Part shown: positions 8,037 to 18,797 of the stretch, piece after piece | How the letters are laid out: the number at the start of each line of letters is the position of its first letter | Numbering within the stretch: position 1 is the stretch's first letter | Assembly: GCF_030644365.1 (NCBI RefSeq) | Contig: NZ_CP130058.1 | Span: forward strand, 1,116,001 to 1,180,000 | From: Schaalia sp. HMT-172 | GTDB taxonomy: Bacteria; Actinomycetota; Actinomycetes; Actinomycetales; Actinomycetaceae | DNA: 64,000 nucleotides | Reading direction: 5' to 3' | The notes under the pieces: generated by a model | What the model saw: the letters and a program-made list of their open reading frames with translations, nothing else | What the model was told of the DNA's origin: nothing | The model's database searches: none | Made by a program: the position numbers and the translations under genes

Positions 8037-10469
8037 ATGGAACACGCAGCACTGACGGACGCTAGTGACCTCACCCTCCTGCAAGCGGCAGCGCTTCTGT
8101 CCGGTTCCAGCGCCTGGGACTCCCGTGCGATCCGGGCGGCAGGCGTTCCCTCCTTCGTGATGAGCGACGGGCCCCACGGCGTGCGCCGCCAACTCGGCGA
8201 CGCCGATCACCTGGGCATCGCCGAATCCGAGAAGGCGACCTGCTTCCCGACGGCCTCCGCGCTCGCGGCCACCTGGAACCCCGAGCTCGCGCGCGACATG
8301 GGCGAGGCGCTGGGGCTGGAGGCCCGAGGCCTCGGCGTCGACGTCCTGCTCGGCCCCGGCCTCAACATCAAGCGTTCGCCCCTGTGCGGGCGTAACTTCG
8401 AGTACTTCTCCGAAGACCCGGTTCTCTCCGGGCGCATGGCGGCCGGACTCGTCGAAGGAATCCAGTCGACGGGGACCGCCGCCTGCCCCAAGCACTTCGC
8501 CGTCAACTCCCAGGAGCTGCGCCGCATGGCGTCGGATTCCATCGTGGATGAGCGCACGATGCGCGAGATCTACCTGACTGGCTTCGAGATCGTGTGCCGA
8601 GCCGCGAAGCCGCGGGCGATCATGAGCTCCTACAACCTCGTCAACGGCACGTATGCCCACGAAAATAAGCACCTTCTCACCGACATCCTGCGCACCGAGT
8701 GGGGATTCGACGGCATGGTCATCTCCGACTGGGGCGGTTCGAACAGCGCCGTTGAGGCGGCGCGCGCCGGCGGCAGCCTGGAGATGCCAGCCCCGGGTCT
8801 GGCGGGCGCCCGCCAGATCGTCGCGGCCGTCGAGGCCGGGGAATTGGGCGCGTCCGACGTCTACGCGCGCGCCCAGGAGGTCTTGAGCGTGGCGGCCGCG
8901 AGCGCCGGCCTGCCCGCGCCTACGCCCTACGACCTCGAGGAGCACCACGAGCTGGCACAGCGCATCGCCTCCGAGGCGATCACGCTCCTGCGCAACGAGG
9001 ACGATCTGCTACCCCTGAACGCAGGGACGAGGGTTGCCCTCATCGGCGACCTCGCCGATACGCCCCGCTTCCAGGGATCGGGTTCCTCCCAGGTCAACCC
9101 CACGCGCGTCGAGGCGCCGCGCGAACTGCTCGAAGCTGGGGGAGAGACCTCCCGAGGCCTCGTCCTGACCGGATACGCGCGCGGCTACGACCGTCATGGT
9201 GGAACGAGCGACGCCCTCATCGCCGAGGCCGTGGCCCTCGCCGCGCGCTCCGACGTGGCGCTCCTCTACGTGGGACTCGACGAGCTGGCCGAATCCGAAG
9301 GCCTGGACCGCCCGCACATGCGTCTGCCCGAGGGGCAGGATCGACTCGTCGAGGCCGTTGTCGCAGCCAATCCTCGTACCGTCGTCGTCCTCACCGGTGG
9401 GGCCAGCGTCGAGATGCCGTGGGCGAGTGCCGTCCCCGCGCTCGTCAACGGGTACCTGACCGGTCAGGGAGGCGCAGGCGCGATGCTGGACGTCCTCACC
9501 GGTGTCGTCAACCCGTCGGGGCGCCTGGCCGAAACCTACGCGCGCTCCTACGAAGACCATCCGACGGCCGCCTGGTACCCGGCGACCGGACCGCTGGCCT
9601 ACTACCGAGAAGGTCCCTTCGTCGGCTACCGCTACTTCACGACTGCAGGCATGGACGTTGTCTTCCCCTTCGGCTACGGCCTGTCCTACTCGAGCTTCGA
9701 ATACTCCGACCTCACCGTGAACGAGGAGGGGGCGACCCTGACGGTCACCAACACCTCCACGCGCGACGGCGCCGAGGTCGTCCAGCTCTACGTGAGCGCC
9801 CCCGGCGGCGTGTTCGGCCCAGCCCGCGAGCTCAAGGGATTCACCAAGGTGGAGGTCGGCGCCGGAGAGTCGGTGAGCGTCACGATTCCCTTCGACCGCT
9901 ATACCTTCCGCCACTGGGAGACCTCGCGCGGTGCGTGGGAGAGGGAGGCCGGAACCTGGTGGGTCCGCGTGGGGCGCAACGTCGTCGACACGCCCCTGAG
10001 CGCCACCCTCGAGATCGATGGGACCACACCGGCGCCGATCGACCCGGCACTCGGCCACTACCTGAGCGCCGACGTCGCGGGCGTCACCAATGGCGAGTTC
10101 GCCGTCCTCCTGGGCCGAACGATCCCCACTGCCCACCCCACGGACGACCTGGTCGCCACCGACCCGCTCTCTGAGATGACGCGCGCCAAGACCTGGCTCG
10201 CCCGCGTCGCCGGACGGGGGCTCCACGCCCTCAAGGCGAAGGCGGACGCGAAGGGAACCCCGGATCTCAACATCCTCTTCGTCCTCAACATGCCCTTCCG
10301 TGCCATCGCGAAGATGAGCAATGGCGCGGCAAGCCCCGACATGGTGGACGCGATCCTCCTGGCCGTCAACGGGCACCCCCTGCGAGGACTCACCCGCGCC
10401 GCCCTCGGATTCATCTCCAACGCGCGCGCTAACAAGGCCACCCAGCGCGAACTCGACCAGACCCGATGA
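8037..10469 (+). CDS. Beta-glucosidase-type glycoside hydrolase, family 3
   Basis: About 810 residues. The N-terminal barrel carries SDGPHGVR, KHFAVNSQE and the nucleophile Asp231 in GMVISDWGG. The alpha/beta sandwich follows, then a fibronectin-III-like domain (region of LQLYVSAPGG), then a C-terminal tail. No signal peptide is present, so it probably acts on imported beta-glucosides in the cytoplasm. Start choice is uncertain: in-frame ATGs at 7917 and 8010 would add 40 and 9 residues without a convincing ribosome site. ATG 8037 has AAGG 12 nt upstream and begins at the conserved domain. Confidence 0.85.
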   Translation: MEHAALTDASDLTLLQAAALLSGSSAWDSRAIRAAGVPSFVMSDGPHGVRRQLGDADHLGIAESEKATCFPTASALAATWNPELARDMGEALGLEARGLGVDVLLGPGLNIKRSPLCGRNFEYFSEDPVLSGRMAAGLVEGIQSTGTAACPKHFAVNSQELRRMASDSIVDERTMREIYLTGFEIVCRAAKPRAIMSSYNLVNGTYAHENKHLLTDILRTEWGFDGMVISDWGGSNSAVEAARAGGSLEMPAPGLAGARQIVAAVEAGELGASDVYARAQEVLSVAAASAGLPAPTPYDLEEHHELAQRIASEAITLLRNEDDLLPLNAGTRVALIGDLADTPRFQGSGSSQVNPTRVEAPRELLEAGGETSRGLVLTGYARGYDRHGGTSDALIAEAVALAARSDVALLYVGLDELAESEGLDRPHMRLPEGQDRLVEAVVAANPRTVVVLTGGASVEMPWASAVPALVNGYLTGQGGAGAMLDVLTGVVNPSGRLAETYARSYEDHPTAAWYPATGPLAYYREGPFVGYRYFTTAGMDVVFPFGYGLSYSSFEYSDLTVNEEGATLTVTNTSTRDGAEVVQLYVSAPGGVFGPARELKGFTKVEVGAGESVSVTIPFDRYTFRHWETSRGAWEREAGTWWVRVGRNVVDTPLSATLEIDGTTPAPIDPALGHYLSADVAGVTNGEFAVLLGRTIPTAHPTDDLVATDPLSEMTRAKTWLARVAGRGLHALKAKADAKGTPDLNILFVLNMPFRAIAKMSNGAASPDMVDAILLAVNGHPLRGLTRAALGFISNARANKATQRELDQTR

Positions 10470-10513
10470 CGCGGCCCCGGCCTCGTACAACCAACTGACG
10501 TAAAGGACAACTC

Positions 10514-11125
10514 ATGCAGGCTCTCAAGCGCTGGTGGAGCGCCTTCGAAGACAAGCACACCACGGCCGCCCAGTTCATCGTCTTCTTCATCCTCTCCAAC
10601 GGCATCACGGTGCTGCAGCTCATCCTCATGCCGGCGTTTAAGGCAGTGTTCGCGCACACGAGCCTGGTTGACACGGCCTTCCAGTTCCTGCCCGTCGGCG
10701 TCTCCCACGGGCACACGGTCTTCCTCTTCGACTACCCGGCGGGCTCCATGTCGATGGGAGGAGGCGGCGGCCTCGCATACTTCCTCGCCGTCGAGATCAC
10801 CCTGCTGATCGCGCAGGTCATCAACTTCTTCGCCCAGCGCAACGTCACCTTCAAATCCAACTCGTCAGTAGGAAAGGCGGCGTTCTGGTACACGGTCGCC
10901 TACGTCGTCATCACGATCGCCGCGGCCGCCCTCCAGGTTCTCTACAAGGACCCGATCTACGCCTGGGCGATCTCGGCGATGGGTGCGGGCGGCGAAACTG
11001 TCGCCGACGTCATCACGATGATCATCAACGCGGCCATCTCCTTCTGGGTGTTCTTCCCCATCTTTAAGGTGATTTTCAAGCAGGAAGCAACGCCGGAGGA
11101 CGCGCAGGCCAGCGCGGCACAGTAA
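10514..11125 (+). CDS. GtrA-like polytopic membrane protein
   Basis: A 203-residue protein with four predicted membrane segments (about 19–45, 83–108, 120–142, 160–188). QFIVFFILSNGITVLQL at the first helix and NFFAQRNVTFKS after the second match the GtrA family layout, though it is longer than the usual 120–150 residues. GtrA proteins are thought to move lipid-linked sugars or assist a partner glycosyltransferase. The next gene is a family 2 glycosyltransferase, the classic neighbour. RBS AAAGGA precedes ATG 10514. Confidence 0.7.
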   Translation: MQALKRWWSAFEDKHTTAAQFIVFFILSNGITVLQLILMPAFKAVFAHTSLVDTAFQFLPVGVSHGHTVFLFDYPAGSMSMGGGGGLAYFLAVEITLLIAQVINFFAQRNVTFKSNSSVGKAAFWYTVAYVVITIAAAALQVLYKDPIYAWAISAMGAGGETVADVITMIINAAISFWVFFPIFKVIFKQEATPEDAQASAAQ

Positions 11126-11156
11126 ACTACGGGGAGACTTCACGAGAGGAGACTCC

Positions 11157-12167
11157 ATGAGCGCGCCGCTGCTAACGGTGATCGTGCCCGCCTACAATTC
11201 CGAAGACTACCTTGATCGGGCGCTGACGACGCTCGTCGGATACGGCGACGAACTCGAAGCGATCATCGTCAACGACGGTTCGAAGGACCGCACCGCGGAC
11301 ATCGCCGACGAGTGGGCCGCTCGCTACCCCTCCGTGAGGGTCATCCACCAGGAGAACAAGGGGCATGGCGGCGCCGTCAACGCCGGTCTCGCCGCCGCCA
11401 CCGGCACGCACGTGCGCGTCGTCGACTCCGACGACTGGCTGGATCGGCGCGCCACGAACGCCGTGCTCGACGTCCTGCGCGAGGAACGCGAGGCCGGGCG
11501 CGACCTGGACCTGCTCGTCACCAACTACGTGTACGACAAGCAGGGCAAGGCTCACAAGGCCGTCATCCGCTACCGCAACGTCCTGCCGCGTGGGCGCACC
11601 TTCGGGTGGGCGGACCTGCGCCGCTGCCGCTACGACCAGTACCTCATGATGCACGCCCTCACCATGCGCACGGAGGTCGTGCGCGCGTCCGGCCTGGTCA
11701 TGCCCGAGCACACGTTCTACGTGGACTACCTCTACTCCTTCGTGCCGCTGCCCTACATTTCGACGATCCGCTACCTGGACGTGGACCTGTACCACTACTT
11801 CATCGGGCGCGACGACCAGTCCGTCAACGAGAAGGTCATGATCACGCGCCTGGATCAGCTGGCCCGTGTCAACGAGGCGATGACCCGTGCGCTGCCTCCG
11901 CGCGCCGACGTCGAGGACAAGCTCTGGCGCTACATGGTCCACTACCTGCGTATTAACGCCGTCGTCTGTTCCGTCATGGCGCAGCTGTCGGGCACCCCAG
12001 AGCACCTGGCCCTCAAGGAGCAGATCTGGGAGACCATGGATCAGATCAACCCCGAGGCCACGGACCGCCTGCGCCAGGACCTGCTCGCCGGCCTCGTGCG
12101 CCACGCGTCGCCGAAGGTCGTTCGCGGCGGCTACAAGGTCGCGGCGGCGGTCCTCGGCTTCAACTGA
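11157..12167 (+). CDS. Glycosyltransferase family 2
   Basis: A 336-residue GT-A enzyme. LTVIVPAYNSEDYL opens the nucleotide-sugar fold, IIVNDGSKDRT follows, and VDSDDW (about 89–94) is the metal-binding DxD motif. A C-terminal helical region replaces the membrane segments of some relatives. It transfers a sugar from a nucleotide donor to an unknown acceptor. RBS GAGGAG precedes the ATG. It follows the GtrA-like gene by 31 nt, and UDP-galactopyranose mutase is nearby, so a cell-surface polysaccharide role is plausible. Confidence 0.88.
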   Translation: MSAPLLTVIVPAYNSEDYLDRALTTLVGYGDELEAIIVNDGSKDRTADIADEWAARYPSVRVIHQENKGHGGAVNAGLAAATGTHVRVVDSDDWLDRRATNAVLDVLREEREAGRDLDLLVTNYVYDKQGKAHKAVIRYRNVLPRGRTFGWADLRRCRYDQYLMMHALTMRTEVVRASGLVMPEHTFYVDYLYSFVPLPYISTIRYLDVDLYHYFIGRDDQSVNEKVMITRLDQLARVNEAMTRALPPRADVEDKLWRYMVHYLRINAVVCSVMAQLSGTPEHLALKEQIWETMDQINPEATDRLRQDLLAGLVRHASPKVVRGGYKVAAAVLGFN

Positions 12168-12179
12168 GAGGCACCGCCG

Positions 12180-12701
12180 TCAGCGCGCCGTCAGCGCCAA
12201 CTCTGTGTGGTGGACGGCGAGGCGCTTGCCGATGAGCGGGCATTCCACGTCCTCCTCGCGGCTGCGCCACGCAAAGCCGAGCTTTTCTGAGACTCGTCGC
12301 GAGGCGTCGTTTCCGTCGAAGTACGTCAGGATAATCGTCTTGACGCCCAGCTCCCGCGCGCGGTCGATGATGGCGTGCCCAGCCTCCGTCGCGTATCCGT
12401 TGCCCCAGTAGGGTGCGCCGATCCAGTAGCCGATGTCGGCGACGCTTGCCTCGGGAGAGGCCGTGTCAATGCGCAGCGCAATTGAGCCCACGAGCTCACC
12501 GGTCGACGCGAGCGTCGCCGCGTAGCTGTCGGGTGCCGCCAGGACGGTCGACAGCGCCTCGTGGGCGTCGTCGATGCGCTCGAAGGGCTTCCATCCGCAC
12601 AGCATCCCGATGCGGGGATCGCGGGCCAGCTCAAAGAGCGCGGTAGCGTCCGCATTGCTCCAGGGGCGTAGGCGCAGGCGAGGGGTCTCGATGGTCGTCA
12701 T
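12180..12701 (-). CDS. GNAT N-acetyltransferase, RimJ/RimL type
   Basis: A 173-residue acetyltransferase. ETPRLRLRPWSNADATALF opens it, and IGYWIGAPYWGNGYATEA is the acetyl-CoA pyrophosphate-binding motif (family pattern Q/R-x-x-G-x-G/A), followed by SRRVSEKLGF. The acceptor is not predictable; family members acetylate protein N-termini or small amines. The ATG overlaps the histidine kinase stop codon (ATGA), so it is translated with the two-component system and may be part of that response. Confidence 0.85.
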   Translation of the reverse strand: MTTIETPRLRLRPWSNADATALFELARDPRIGMLCGWKPFERIDDAHEALSTVLAAPDSYAATLASTGELVGSIALRIDTASPEASVADIGYWIGAPYWGNGYATEAGHAIIDRARELGVKTIILTYFDGNDASRRVSEKLGFAWRSREEDVECPLIGKRLAVHHTELALTAR

Positions 12702-14056
12702 GAGTCCTCCTGGACGGTCGTGGACGGGAGAAGAACCGTCAGCGTGAACCAGTGGTCGGCGACGTCAGTGACGGCCTGGCCGCCGTACTTGTGGGCCGTC
12801 CACTGGATAGATTTAACCCCCCAGCCGTGTCGAACGGCGTCGGGCTTGATCGTCGTGAGGCGCCCACCGGCGTCCGTGTTGAGGCGGCCGTCGAACCAGT
12901 TGTCGACCCGGATGACGACCATCTGCCCCTGACGGAACAGCGCCAGTTTGATGAGGCGCTTGGCGGGATCGTCGACGCGGCGCGAGGCCTCGATCGCGTT
13001 GTCGAGGGCGTTGCCGAAGAGGGTGGCGATATCCATCGACGACATGGATCCCAGCAGGGCGCCGTCGGCGACCGCCGTGAAGTTGATGCCGGCCGCCGCG
13101 CACGCACGGCCTTTCGTCGTGAGGATGACATCGAGGACCGCATTGCCGCTGTGGTACTGCTGGCCGATCTGCTCGATCGAGGACTCGAGCTCGGCAAAGG
13201 ATGCGGCGGCGCGTCCCGGGTCTAGCTCCGCGCGAATTGCCTCCACCTGGTGCTTGAGGTCGTGGTGAGCGCGCGCCACCTGCTCCATGTCCTCCTTGGC
13301 TGCCAGATACTGGTGGTGCTGGGCATCCAGGGAGGCCTGGATGGATGTCAGTTCGCGCTCGGTCGCGCTCTGCTGGATCCGCTCGAACTGCGCGAAGAGA
13401 ATCGCATAGCCGGCCAGATCGACGAGGGTGCGGATGTAGAAGACCTCGAGTCCAGAACGACCGGAAAACGGGGTCGCCGTCGAGATGAAACTCAGGTTGG
13501 ACAGGGCAAAGATCGACATGCCGATACACACGCCGGAGGCGAGGTCCGCGAAACGGAGAATGGGCGGCGCCCCCTGGCGGCAGACGCGTCGTTCAAAGTA
13601 GTAGACGACGGCCAGGCACGTCGCCGCAATCGCTGCAAACCCGCCGAATGACAACGGGTGCCAGTAGGGCTTGTCGGCGTGGGAGTACACGACGACCTGC
13701 CAAGCGAGGGAAGCTGCGAGCTCTGCGACGATGAAGGCACGCGCGCTCATGTGCGTCACCCAGCGCCAGTCCAGTGCAGTTCCCAGACGGATGACACTCC
13801 ACATGAGACCGTAAGCCGTCATCATGCCCGGCACCCATAGGGACAGGGGAGCGTGGCCGAGCACCTCCTGGGCGCCGACGAGCACCACGAGGCCACCGAC
13901 GGCCGCAGCGGCGAGCCTCCATCGGGGGACGGCAGCGTTCGGGTTCAGGGCGTTCGACGACGCCGATCGCGCAACGACGACAACGTACACGAGGGCGGCG
14001 CCCCATTCGGCCAGGGCGGTGAACAGGCGTGGGATGTCCGGCAGGGATTCGAACAC
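12698..14056 (-). CDS. Sensor histidine kinase, GHKL (AgrC-like) type
   Basis: A 452-residue membrane sensor. The N-terminal half has about six or seven hydrophobic segments (to about residue 215). A coiled-coil region follows, with the phosphoacceptor region HHDLKHQVEAI. The C-terminal GHKL ATPase includes LFGNALDNAIEA (N box) and RHGWGVKSI. It pairs with the LytTR regulator one nucleotide upstream. This class often senses peptides or envelope state; no AgrB/AgrD-like partner is seen nearby. The start is GTG at 14056. Confidence 0.88.
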   Translation of the reverse strand: MFESLPDIPRLFTALAEWGAALVYVVVVARSASSNALNPNAAVPRWRLAAAAVGGLVVLVGAQEVLGHAPLSLWVPGMMTAYGLMWSVIRLGTALDWRWVTHMSARAFIVAELAASLAWQVVVYSHADKPYWHPLSFGGFAAIAATCLAVVYYFERRVCRQGAPPILRFADLASGVCIGMSIFALSNLSFISTATPFSGRSGLEVFYIRTLVDLAGYAILFAQFERIQQSATERELTSIQASLDAQHHQYLAAKEDMEQVARAHHDLKHQVEAIRAELDPGRAAASFAELESSIEQIGQQYHSGNAVLDVILTTKGRACAAAGINFTAVADGALLGSMSSMDIATLFGNALDNAIEASRRVDDPAKRLIKLALFRQGQMVVIRVDNWFDGRLNTDAGGRLTTIKPDAVRHGWGVKSIQWTAHKYGGQAVTDVADHWFTLTVLLPSTTVQEDS

Positions 14057-14057
14057 G

Positions 14058-14768
14058 TCAGTGGATCCCGCCCGCGAAGCTCGCCAGAGCCGTCATGAAC
14101 GCCTTCTTACGCGGCCGGGAGATACGCAGACGTTCCCCGCCCGTCATCAGGCACTCCTGGTCGGCGACGCCGCGCACGTGGGCGAGATTGACGAGGTAAC
14201 ACGAGTTCGACCGGAAAAAGTCGTGACCGGCGAGCTGATCCTCCATGGCCTTGAGCGACGAGGTGATCGAGTAGGTGTCGGAAACCGTGTGCACGTCCAA
14301 GCGGTGCTTAATCGACTCGACGTAGACGATGTCGGCGACGTCGATGCGGTGCGTGGAGGTGCCCGACTGCAGGAGGACCGAGGCGCCGCGCCGCTTGGCC
14401 ACGGCCTGAAGACACCGGGACAGTTCTTGCGAGAACGCGAACCAGGGCAGCGGCTTCATGAGGTAGGAGAGCGCACCCACCTGGTAGCCGTGGATCGCGA
14501 ACTGAGCGGCGGATGTGATGAACACGAGGACGACCTCCTGGTCAACCTCGCGGATTGCGCGCGCTGCGGTCATGCCATCCACGTGAGTCATCTGGATGTC
14601 CATGAGGATGATGTCGTACACCGGCTTGTAGTCACCGATGATCGCACCGCCGTCCTCGAAATAGGTGACCTCGAATGGCACGTCGTTTTCTTCGCTGTAG
14701 CGCGCGAGGTAATCGGCCAGGAGTTGACGCGAGACGGCCTCGTCCTCGACGACGGCGATGCGCACCAT
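14058..14768 (-). CDS. LytTR-family response regulator
   Basis: A 236-residue regulator. Receiver domain 1–120: RIAVVEDEA (acidic pocket), IILMDIQMTHVDGM with the phosphoacceptor Asp, VFITSA and SYLMKPLP with the conserved Lys. The LytTR DNA-binding domain follows (about 140–236) with DIVYVESIKHRLDVHT and FFRSNSCYLVNLAHV. The start ATG at 14768 is preceded by GGGAGGA; a longer frame upstream is antisense to glf. It is the first gene of the regulator–kinase–acetyltransferase operon and divergent from glf, which it could control. Confidence 0.92.
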   Translation of the reverse strand: MVRIAVVEDEAVSRQLLADYLARYSEENDVPFEVTYFEDGGAIIGDYKPVYDIILMDIQMTHVDGMTAARAIREVDQEVVLVFITSAAQFAIHGYQVGALSYLMKPLPWFAFSQELSRCLQAVAKRRGASVLLQSGTSTHRIDVADIVYVESIKHRLDVHTVSDTYSITSSLKAMEDQLAGHDFFRSNSCYLVNLAHVRGVADQECLMTGGERLRISRPRKKAFMTALASFAGGIH

Positions 14769-14916
14769 AACCGATCCTCCCTCGCGTATCAGCTGATAGA
14801 AACAAGGATAAGCGAGCGCCGCCGCGCCGCCCGCGCGAGTCCACGCCCCGGCCTCGTCGATCACATGCAGGCGCGCCCGCAGGTGGGGGCAGCTACCATT
14901 AGTCTGACTACCGTGA

Positions 14917-16071
<1,155 letters not shown>

Positions 16072-16087
16072 CGGGTCTCCTCTTCGC

Positions 16088-17026
16088 ATGGCGTCGATTG
16101 TCTGGTCGGTCCTGTCGATCGCCCTCATCATCGGCGTGGGCTGGGTGGCTCGCCGCGGGGGCGCGCTCGGGCCGGAGGCCGCCGGCGCCCTTGCGTCGGC
16201 AACGTATTGGGTGGCCAGCCCGGCGATGCTCTTCCACGCTATCGTCTCTACCGGCACGTCGGGGGTCTTTGGCGCTCCGCTCGCCGTGGCCGCGGCATCG
16301 GGCGTGGGGACGGCACTCATTTTTGCGCTGGTTGCGTGGCTTTTCCTGCGCCTGACGCGCGGGGAGACCGCCTTGGGGGCCATGGCCTCGTCCCTCAATA
16401 ACGGCGCGTATATCGGTATCCCGATCGCCGTCTACGTGCTCAATGACGCCTCCGCGGTCGTTCCCATCCTGGTGTTCCAACTGGGTTTCTTTACCCCGAT
16501 GTTTTTCGTCCTGGCTGACCTGGTGGGGTCGGGGCAGCGTCCATCGATTGTCGGCATCGCGCGGGTCGTCGTGCGCAACCCCATGGTGATCGCGGCGGCG
16601 TGCGGCTTCCTCTTCTCTGCGGCGGGCTGGCCGATGCCGACGCTCCTCGACGCCTCCACGTCGATGCTCGGGGCGGCCGCGCCCCCGATGATCCTCCTGT
16701 CTTTCGGTGCCTCCCTCGTGGATCGCCGGTCGGCCTGCGGCGATTCGGGTGCTGCGGCGACCGCCTGCGCCATCGTCGGCAAGCTCGCCCTTCAACCCGC
16801 GATTGCGTGCGGCGTCGGAATGATACTCGGCCTCACGGGGCCAGCCCTCATGTCCGTCACCATCATGGCGGCGCTGCCCTCGGCACAAAACGCCTACATC
16901 GCGGCCACGCGAGCCAAGGCGGGAGAGCGGATCGCACAGGGAACGGTCCTCGTAACGACCTTCGCATCGCTGCCCGTTGTCGTTGGGATTGCAGCGTTAT
17001 TCCACGCCCTCGGAATGGTTTCCTGA
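16088..17026 (+). CDS. AEC (auxin efflux carrier) family permease
   Basis: A 312-residue membrane protein with about ten hydrophobic segments. SLNNGAYIGIPIA and the C-terminal half repeat (VTIMAALPSAQNAYIAATRA) are typical of the AEC/bile-acid–auxin transporter group, which includes malonate and malate carriers. The substrate is unknown. It begins 16 nt after glf with no strong ribosome site, suggesting coupling to glf. A longer frame upstream overlaps glf and is rejected. Confidence 0.8.
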   Translation: MASIVWSVLSIALIIGVGWVARRGGALGPEAAGALASATYWVASPAMLFHAIVSTGTSGVFGAPLAVAAASGVGTALIFALVAWLFLRLTRGETALGAMASSLNNGAYIGIPIAVYVLNDASAVVPILVFQLGFFTPMFFVLADLVGSGQRPSIVGIARVVVRNPMVIAAACGFLFSAAGWPMPTLLDASTSMLGAAAPPMILLSFGASLVDRRSACGDSGAAATACAIVGKLALQPAIACGVGMILGLTGPALMSVTIMAALPSAQNAYIAATRAKAGERIAQGTVLVTTFASLPVVVGIAALFHALGMVS

Positions 17027-17135
17027 CGCTCGCGGGTGCCCTCGGAGAGCGTCGTTCGCGCCTCTGCGAACGTTCACGTCGGCAAAGACCACGTCAAAAA
17101 GAGGCCAAAAACACGTTCTGTATCGTGGACTGTGG

Positions 17136-17162
17136 CTGACATCGTCGTGTAACGGCCATAGT
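17136..17162 (+). promoter_or_regulatory. Possible promoter of the MetP operon
   Basis: CTGACA at 17136–17141 and CATAGT at 17157–17162 lie 15 bp apart within the 184-bp gap after the AEC gene. The spacer is short, so this is tentative. The local sequence (17085–17120) is AT-richer than its surroundings. Confidence 0.25.
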
Positions 17163-17210
17163 CTGACTGAGCATTATCCCCAATACAAACGAATGCAAGG
17201 ACTTCACTTC

Positions 17211-18797
17211 ATGTCATCCTCCGCATCCAGCTCCGCGCCCCGTGCGCGCGACTCGTGGAGCGGCCAGACAGGCTTCCTCCTGGCGGCCATCGGCTCGGCC
17301 ATCGGCCTGGGCAACATCTGGCGTTTCCCCGGCGTCTCCTACTCCAACGGCGGCGGCGCCTTCCTGGTGCCGTACCTGGTTGCCCTGATCTTCGTCGGTA
17401 TCCCCATGCTCTGGCTCGACTACGCGGTCGGCCACAAGTTCCGCGGCTCCCCGCCGTGGGCGCTGCGCAAGATCATCGGCGGCGGCGAGTTCATCGGCTG
17501 GTTCCAGACCTTCGTCTGCTTCGTCATTATGGTCTACTACGGCGCAGTCCTCGCGTGGGGCGTGCAGTACACGATCTACTCCGTCAACGCCGCGTGGGGC
17601 GATGACCCGACGACCTTCTTCACCGACACGTTCCTGCAGGTCGTCCCCGGTGACACCTTCTCGTGGGCGCCCGCCTGGGCCGTCATGATCCCCCTCGCGC
17701 TCGTGTGGGTCCTCGTCCTCTTCGTGATCGGACGCGGCCTGTCCAAGGGCGTCGAAGCGGCGAACAAGGTCTTCCTGCCGCTCCTCGTCATCCTCTTCCT
17801 CGCGCTCGTCGTCCGCGCCCTGTTCCTGCCCGGCGCCGTCGAAGGCCTCAACGCCTTCTTCACGCCGAACTGGAGTGCTCTCGCCGATCCCAAGGTGTGG
17901 CTGGCTGCCTTCGCGCAGATCTTCTACTCGCTGTCCGTGGGATTTGGCATCATGCTGACCTACGCCTCCTACCTCAAGCGCAAGTCGAACCTGACCGGAA
18001 CGGCGCTTGTTGCAGGCTTCGCAAATTCGTCCTTCGAGATCCTCGCGGGCATCGGCGTGTTCAGCGCCGTCGGCTTCATGGCCCATCAGGGCGGCGTGAG
18101 CGTCTCCGAGGTCGAGGGCCTGACCGGCCCGATCCTCTCCTTCGTGACCTTCCCGAAGATCATCTCGATGATGCCAGGCGGCCCTATTTTCGGCGTCCTC
18201 TTCTTCTCGTCGCTGGTCCTGGCTGGCGTCACCTCGCTGCTGTCCTTGCTCCAGGTCGTCTCCGGCGGCCTGCAGGATAAGTTCGGCTGGTCGCCCGCCC
18301 GCTCGGCTCTCGTCCTGGGCGTCCCCGCAACCGTCATCTCGCTGGTGCTCTTCGGAACCCGCTCGGGCCTGAACAACCTCGACATCGTCGACAACTTCAT
18401 TAATTCGATCGGCGTCGTCTCGTCGGCGATCATGTTTGCCGTCCTGTGTGCGGTGACCGGCCCGCGCCTCGGCGTCCTGCGCGCCCACCTCAACTCGGTG
18501 TCCAGCGTGAAGGTCCCCAGGCTCTGGGAGCCCCTCGTCGGTATCGTCATCCCGATCGTTCTCTTCGTCATGATGGCAATGTCCATCGTCGACCTGCTGA
18601 CGAACGGTTACGAGAAGTACCCGACGAGCTACGTGCTGATCTTCGGCTGGGGTTCCGTGGCGGTCGCGGTTATCGCGTCTCTGATTTTCACTCTCATTCC
18701 GTGGAAGCACCGCCCCGTGGACACTCAGGCGACGGTCGCTCAGATCCTCGCTGATGACACTGACGAAACCGCTTCGACCGAAGGAGGCGCCCAGTGA
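17211..18797 (+). CDS. metP: Sodium-dependent methionine/alanine importer, NSS family (MetP)
   Basis: A 528-residue neurotransmitter:sodium symporter protein. SGQTGFLLAAIGSAIGLGNI and WRFPGVSYSNGGGAF in TM1–TM2 are the family sodium/substrate-binding signature. About 12 membrane segments follow. ATG 17211 is chosen because AAGGA lies nine bases upstream; a longer frame exists without support. It overlaps the next gene by 4 nt. That gene is the MetS-type small subunit, which identifies the pair with the Corynebacterium MetP–MetS importer of methionine and alanine. Confidence 0.88.
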   Translation: MSSSASSSAPRARDSWSGQTGFLLAAIGSAIGLGNIWRFPGVSYSNGGGAFLVPYLVALIFVGIPMLWLDYAVGHKFRGSPPWALRKIIGGGEFIGWFQTFVCFVIMVYYGAVLAWGVQYTIYSVNAAWGDDPTTFFTDTFLQVVPGDTFSWAPAWAVMIPLALVWVLVLFVIGRGLSKGVEAANKVFLPLLVILFLALVVRALFLPGAVEGLNAFFTPNWSALADPKVWLAAFAQIFYSLSVGFGIMLTYASYLKRKSNLTGTALVAGFANSSFEILAGIGVFSAVGFMAHQGGVSVSEVEGLTGPILSFVTFPKIISMMPGGPIFGVLFFSSLVLAGVTSLLSLLQVVSGGLQDKFGWSPARSALVLGVPATVISLVLFGTRSGLNNLDIVDNFINSIGVVSSAIMFAVLCAVTGPRLGVLRAHLNSVSSVKVPRLWEPLVGIVIPIVLFVMMAMSIVDLLTNGYEKYPTSYVLIFGWGSVAVAVIASLIFTLIPWKHRPVDTQATVAQILADDTDETASTEGGAQ

